Assembly (NCBI GenBank): GCA_016186375.1
Contig: JACPLS010000078.1
Coordinates: forward strand, 1-9,239
DNA length: 9,239 nt
Direction: 5' to 3'
Source of the DNA: Candidatus Pacearchaeota archaeon
Lineage (GTDB): Archaea > Nanobdellota > Nanobdellia > Pacearchaeales > GW2011-AR1
In this document: positions 6,014 to 9,239 of the stretch, piece after piece
Layout of the letters: each line of letters starts with the position of its first letter
Numbering within the stretch: position 1 is the first letter of the stretch
Made by a program: the position numbers and the translations under genes
The notes under the pieces: generated by a model
Databases searched by the model: none
The model's input: the letters and a program-made list of their open reading frames with translations, nothing else
Told to the model about the DNA's origin: nothing

Positions 6014-6229
6014 TTAAATTGTAAACTCTATATTTATTTGAATAAGATTATTTGCTTTATCTGATATCTGAATTGTGACATTATGCTTGCCCGATTTAAA
6101 GATGAGTTTTTTATGTTTTTCTAAATGATTGTTAAATTGTGTATTTTTCAATTTGTTATTGATTATATACGCTAATCCGCTATGAACAAGGGTAGTTCGG
6201 AAATACTTTTTAAACGAACATAAAATATC
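6014..6229 (-). pseudogene. Start-less coding fragment, C-terminus of an Ig-like surface domain
   Basis: On the minus strand an open frame of 71 codons ends at the TAA at 6014-6016 and is bounded upstream by a TAG at 6230-6232. It has no ATG or GTG; an in-frame ATG just beyond gives only MKNNF before two stops (TAA TAG). The predicted peptide reads like real protein. A strand-like SGLAYIINNK is followed by EKHKKLIFKSGKHNVTIQIS, then DKANNLIQINIEFTI at the very end. The 'G.H.V.I...DKANN...I.FTI' pattern matches the last strands of bacterial and archaeal Ig-like domains ('SDKAGN...FTI'). The best reading is a relic of a cell-surface protein gene that lost its 5' part. The alternative, a functional gene starting at a TTG, would lack a signal peptide. 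The rest of the 5669-6289 gap contains no other supported gene. Confidence 0.35.
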
Positions 6230-6260
6230 CTATTAAAAGTTATTTTTCATAATATAAATA

Positions 6261-6269
6261 TATTTAAAT
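6261..6269 (+). promoter_or_regulatory. TATA box for the cysteine-rich secreted protein
   Basis: TATTTAAAT lies 21-29 nt before the ATG at 6290, the typical leaderless spacing. This spacing favours 6290 over the GTG at 6284 as the start codon. Confidence 0.5.
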
Positions 6270-6289
6270 CTATTAAATTAAGCGTGGTT

Positions 6290-6670
6290 ATGGAAATTAA
6301 AAGAAGAAATCTTTATATTTTTCTATTATTATTTGGAGTGTTAGTTTTGTCTTCTTCGGTATTGGTTTTAAGTTCTTCTTTATTGAGGGCTGAGAATATT
6401 ATAGGTTATTATTGCGTTGATCCTGATGGACCTCAAAGTAGACCTCCTGAACAGTATCTTCTCACTCCTGCTACGGTGGCTCTATATGATCAGTATTATA
6501 ATATTATAGATACTAAAGTAGATGTATGTGTTACAGGAGGTAGACAGAGAGAGTATTTTTGTGGAGGTACACCAAGTATGGGATATCAGATAGTGTGGTG
6601 GGATTTAAACTGTGTTGATTATTTTGGATATGGTTCATATTGTGAGAATGGAAAGTGCGTGCAAGTGTAA
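6290..6670 (+). CDS. Secreted or membrane-anchored small cysteine-rich protein
   Basis: From the ATG at 6290 this is 126 residues; an in-frame GTG at 6284 would add two, but promoter spacing favours the ATG. After a basic start (MEIKRRN), residues 8-32 form one long hydrophobic helix rich in Leu, Val and Ser, a signal peptide or N-terminal anchor. The remaining 90 residues hold all six cysteines, at 42, 80, 91, 108, 118 and 123. The order of motifs is C-V-D-P-D-G near the start, D-V-C in the middle, then Q-R-E-Y-F-C, and finally a tight NC..YGYGSYC.NGKC group. It matches cysteine-rich modules I associate with DPANN extracellular proteins ('C.DSDG...D.C...EYYC...C..GC..G.C'), here as a single copy. 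Three disulfides are likely. It is encoded between the two motor-gene regions and could be surface-displayed; a link to the filament is only positional. Confidence 0.75.
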   Translation: MEIKRRNLYIFLLLFGVLVLSSSVLVLSSSLLRAENIIGYYCVDPDGPQSRPPEQYLLTPATVALYDQYYNIIDTKVDVCVTGGRQREYFCGGTPSMGYQIVWWDLNCVDYFGYGSYCENGKCVQV

Positions 6671-6682
6671 GGCCACACTTTT
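6663..6682 (+). terminator. Hairpin over the stop codon followed by T residues
   Basis: AAGTGT-AAGGCC-ACACTT (6-bp stem, 6-nt loop) spans the TAA stop of the cysteine-rich gene, with four T at 6679-6682 at its 3' side. It resembles an intrinsic terminator, although the stem is short. Confidence 0.4.
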
Positions 6683-6749
6683 GTATTTAATTATATATGA
6701 TCTTGGATCCAAGTCATTTTAGTCTAAAGAGTATGTTTTATATTAATAA

Positions 6750-6769
6750 GTTCAGTTTATTATCTGAAC
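6750..6769. repeat. Inverted repeat between two convergent genes
   Basis: GTTCAG and CTGAAC form a perfect 6-bp stem with an 8-nt AT loop between the convergent cysteine-rich and TadC-like genes. It could be a second termination or mRNA-end structure for either strand; no strong T tract follows on either side. Confidence 0.3.
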
Positions 6770-6830
6770 ATAAATATTATACGAATTATTATAAATGTAT
6801 TGGAATATTATTTGCGGCTCCTAATTTATG

Positions 6831-6840
6831 AAAAACAAAA
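6831..6840 (-). terminator. T-rich terminator of the TadC-like gene
   Basis: On the minus strand, TTTTGTTTTT lies about 26-36 nt downstream of the stop of the 720-residue gene. It fits the U-rich tracts at which archaeal RNA polymerase stops. Confidence 0.4.
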
Positions 6841-6866
6841 GAGCTATGTTTAATTAGCATGTGTAT

Positions 6867-9029
6867 TTAAGCTAGGCCTCCGAGGGCAATGGCGGCGAGG
6901 AGTGAGAGAGCGAGGATAGAGGCAAGAGCTGTTGTGAGATAAAGAAGAATGCCTGTCCGGAGATTTCTTGCGGTGTCGTATTTTTCTTTGAGAGGATCTT
7001 TGCCATTATTGACTGTTACTAGTGCAGATGTAAGAATAAAGATAATTTCTATTATATAAATTCCTATGACAACTTGAATAAAATATGGTGGGATCATTGA
7101 GGATAAGTCAAATATTTTTGTGATACTTTGGAGAGATCCAAAGCCAGAGGCGACTTCTGCACCTTCTGGTGAAAGAGTTTCTTGAAAGCCCTGTAGTTTG
7201 TTCAGAATGAGTGTGATCATTGAGGAAAGACCAACAACAATTCCTGCTAGGAGAGGAGCTAGGAAAGTCATGTTAGATTTCATGTCTGAAATAACTTCTG
7301 CCAACAAATCGCGGAGTCGCTGGTTTATTTTTTGTATATTTTTTACATAGTCTGAGATCGACATTAACGAGCGGGCGGCTATCTGAAGTCCTTTTTTCAC
7401 TGATTCAACTAAGATCTTCATTGAAGTTGCAATTAAAGCTGAGGGATAAAATGTAATAGCCCCGCGTTTTTTGTCAAAGATTGCTTCTTCCAAAGAAAAT
7501 CCTCCTTGTTGGATATTTGTATTGACGAGAGCAAAGAAATTCTGAGTCATCTGGCCGCGAGTTGAATCAGAGACTTTGGCAAAGGCAATTTCTGCAGGGT
7601 TTCCATCAGCTATCCTGTTTCCCAACTGAAAGAGAGAGTTTGTAAATTCTTCTTCTAATATTTTAGTTTTTTCCCTTGCTTGTATAAGGACTGACGTTTT
7701 TTCTTTATATGCAGAAATGAAAAAGATTGCAATACCCAAGGGAATAAAAAGGCTCAGAAGAATACCAAAAATTCCAAAAGGACCAAGGGTTGATGAGCCA
7801 ACTTTTTTGAAATCAAATATATAAGATTCCTCCATAAATGGAAATGGTATTCCCAACTCACCTAATTTGTAATCGCTTTTTAATCCTAGAGCGGATGTAA
7901 ATATATTAACTTGAAATAAGAAGGGGATTATGCCTATTAAAATGAATGGGATTGCGATGACAAAAGCTTTCATCCAAGGTTTTTTTGATTTATATTGGGC
8001 ATAGGATGGATTTAATTCCAAGATTGAAGATTCTCCATATCCTCCAGGGCGCTTGAAGAGAATTTCAGAAACCATATAAAAAACAAAGAAAGGAATGATT
8101 ATATTAAAAATTACAAATATATGTTGCCATTGCAATAGGCCTTGCAGTAAAGTTGAAGCTAATGGGAGAAGAGCAAGGCCAAGAGTTGGCAGAATAATTC
8201 CAAGCATATAGATATTTGTAAGTGGTGAGCGAATTTCTCTAGAATATTTTAACATTTTTTCATAAACACCGTCAAGAATAACTTGCAATGCTTTTTCCAG
8301 AACCTGGACCCGGCGTATTTCAGATGCTTCAAAAAGAGAAGATTCAATTAAATGAAAGGATTCAACAAATTCAGGAGCATATACATTCCATTTTCCAAGA
8401 TAATTATCCAGAGATTGTTTAATTGTATGAAATTTTCCAATTTCTACATCATAAAATATTTTCTTAAAATCTAGTGCAAGAGGGCCTTCAAAATGTCCAG
8501 ACGCAAACTCGATAGCTCGTTCGAGATTTGATGTGTGTTTCATATAAACAACGATATAAAGAATTGCTGGAACCATCTGCGATGATGCTTGCAATCTCCA
8601 ATAATTAGCAAGGCGATGTGGCATTGTATAAGCATAATAAAAGACGAAGACAGAGGTTATTAGTCCGAGGAAACCTAGCAACAATTGCACAGTTCCATTT
8701 ATTAAATAAATTGCAACTACTGTAAATAATGAAAGGAAAAAGACTAGGAGCATTGAAATTGCGGCAAGTGTCAAGGCTTGTGAAGGAGAAACATCAACAT
8801 TAGCGTCAGATAAATATTGCTGAATTTTTACTTTGTCTTTTTCCGACACTTTTATAGAGATAATTGAGCCAAGAGTTTTTGCCCACCTTTCATAACGAGT
8901 TATTTGAGGGGACATACCTGCTTTAAATTGCAAATAGTCTTGTGAGAAATTATTCTGGGATGCAGGAGTATTCAAAGATTCCTCTATTTTTCTACCATAT
9001 TTTTCAAGTATTTCTTTTGTTGTCACCAT
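6867..9029 (-). CDS. TadC/ArlJ-like membrane platform protein with two T2SSF-like halves
   Basis: A 720-residue inner-membrane platform protein, expected to anchor the hexameric ATPase and pass its motion to a growing filament. Residues 1-80 are cytoplasmic. About nine membrane segments follow, near 85-109, 113-133, 272-293, 303-324, 354-374, 417-440, 587-607, 650-671 and 692-717. Two large cytoplasmic helical regions separate them: about 140-268 (SSQMVPAILYIVVYM..SNLERAIEFAS, then DVEIGKF..IKQSLDNYL) and 445-585 (FTNSLFQLGNRIADGNPAEIA, then QQGGFSLEEAIFD). Both carry the T2SSF pattern, so the protein holds two tandem modules and is longer than typical single-module TadC. The start ATG is preceded by an A/G-rich GAAAGAAG, with a TATA-like ATTTATAA about 31-39 nt upstream. 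It is encoded alone on this strand, 1.5 kb from the probable ATPase partner, unlike the usual adjacent ATPase-platform order. Family assignment is firm; the substrate is unknown. Confidence 0.88.
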   Translation of the reverse strand: MVTTKEILEKYGRKIEESLNTPASQNNFSQDYLQFKAGMSPQITRYERWAKTLGSIISIKVSEKDKVKIQQYLSDANVDVSPSQALTLAAISMLLVFFLSLFTVVAIYLINGTVQLLLGFLGLITSVFVFYYAYTMPHRLANYWRLQASSQMVPAILYIVVYMKHTSNLERAIEFASGHFEGPLALDFKKIFYDVEIGKFHTIKQSLDNYLGKWNVYAPEFVESFHLIESSLFEASEIRRVQVLEKALQVILDGVYEKMLKYSREIRSPLTNIYMLGIILPTLGLALLPLASTLLQGLLQWQHIFVIFNIIIPFFVFYMVSEILFKRPGGYGESSILELNPSYAQYKSKKPWMKAFVIAIPFILIGIIPFLFQVNIFTSALGLKSDYKLGELGIPFPFMEESYIFDFKKVGSSTLGPFGIFGILLSLFIPLGIAIFFISAYKEKTSVLIQAREKTKILEEEFTNSLFQLGNRIADGNPAEIAFAKVSDSTRGQMTQNFFALVNTNIQQGGFSLEEAIFDKKRGAITFYPSALIATSMKILVESVKKGLQIAARSLMSISDYVKNIQKINQRLRDLLAEVISDMKSNMTFLAPLLAGIVVGLSSMITLILNKLQGFQETLSPEGAEVASGFGSLQSITKIFDLSSMIPPYFIQVVIGIYIIEIIFILTSALVTVNNGKDPLKEKYDTARNLRTGILLYLTTALASILALSLLAAIALGGLA

Positions 9030-9059
9030 CTTCTTTCTTTAGAAATAAGGAAATAGAGA

Positions 9060-9067
9060 GTTATAAA
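9060..9067 (-). promoter_or_regulatory. TATA-like box for the TadC-like gene
   Basis: The minus-strand ATTTATAA lies 31-39 nt before the ATG at 9029, which would give a leader of about 5-12 nt. A second AT-rich candidate (TATTTATAAAA) lies about 20 nt further upstream. The AT richness makes the choice uncertain. Confidence 0.35.
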
Positions 9068-9102
9068 TTGTGTGGTTTTATAAATATTACTTAGATATAG
9101 GC

Positions 9103-9132
9103 TTTGCGTGAGATTTATTTAGCTCTCGCAAA
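9103..9132. repeat. Hairpin with 10-bp stem upstream of the TadC-like gene
   Basis: TTTGCGTGAG and CTCTCGCAAA pair over 10 positions with a single T-T mismatch, enclosing a 10-nt AT loop. The stem is GC-richer than its surroundings. It may be a terminator of a gene to the right, a binding site ahead of the TadC-like gene, or part of a structured RNA with the next hairpin. Confidence 0.4.
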
Positions 9133-9163
9133 ATAAGATAGTCTTCTAAAATTATGTAATATA

Positions 9164-9187
9164 ATTCGTGCAGTTATTTGCACGAAT
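9164..9187. repeat. Perfect 9-bp inverted repeat near the right end
   Basis: ATTCGTGCA-GTTATT-TGCACGAAT is a perfect 9-bp stem with a 6-nt loop, one of the strongest hairpins in the window. It lies 32 bp from the previous hairpin in DNA with no open frame of note. No T tract follows directly on the plus strand, so a simple terminator is not obvious. No gene is supported between 9030 and 9239. Confidence 0.45.
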
Positions 9188-9239
9188 CTTGCTGAATAAT
9201 TTATCTTTGTAACTTCTCCGAAGACTCTTTTAAAAGAAG

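Overview
The window looks like chromosomal DNA of an AT-rich archaeon, most likely a small-genome DPANN lineage of the Pacearchaeota/Woesearchaeota type. The reasons are: archaeal TATA boxes 20-30 nt ahead of start codons that have little or no leader; Shine-Dalgarno sequences mainly at genes inside operons; a type IV pilus/archaellum-like secretion ATPase and a TadC/ArlJ-like platform protein; coiled-coil partners of a kind I associate with DPANN genomes; and a secreted cysteine-rich module also typical of them. The lineage is inferred from protein style, not from a marker gene.

Layout. Positions 1-864 (+) hold two co-transcribed small multi-span membrane proteins of unknown function, the first cut by the window edge. 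Positions 927-1223 (+) hold a small soluble hypothetical protein with its own promoter. Positions 1262-1814 (+) form a type II toxin-antitoxin operon: a ribbon-helix-helix antitoxin overlapping a MazF/PemK-like toxin, with a perfect palindrome next to the TATA box as likely autoregulatory operator. Positions 1843-2962 (-) encode two coiled-coil proteins. They are divergent from a 757-residue GspE/VirB11-type ATPase at 3099-5372 (+). A 99-residue membrane protein at 5369-5668 (-) converges on the ATPase and shares its TTAA stop. A gene-poor stretch (5669-6289) carries three short hairpins, two of them sharing a stem sequence, and a start-less fragment on the minus strand resembling the C-terminus of an Ig-like surface domain. 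Next come a secreted six-cysteine protein (6290-6670, +) and a 720-residue membrane protein with two T2SSF-like halves (6867-9029, -). Upstream of that gene lie two strong hairpins.

How it fits together. The ATPase, the TadC-like platform and the coiled-coil pair together suggest the motor core of a type IV filament or secretion machine. The two coiled-coil proteins may act like the cytoplasmic ArlC/D/E scaffold of the archaellum; that is inference from position and architecture. No pilin and no prepilin peptidase is visible, so the filament subunits must be encoded elsewhere. The motor genes are divided among at least three transcription units on both strands rather than forming one operon.
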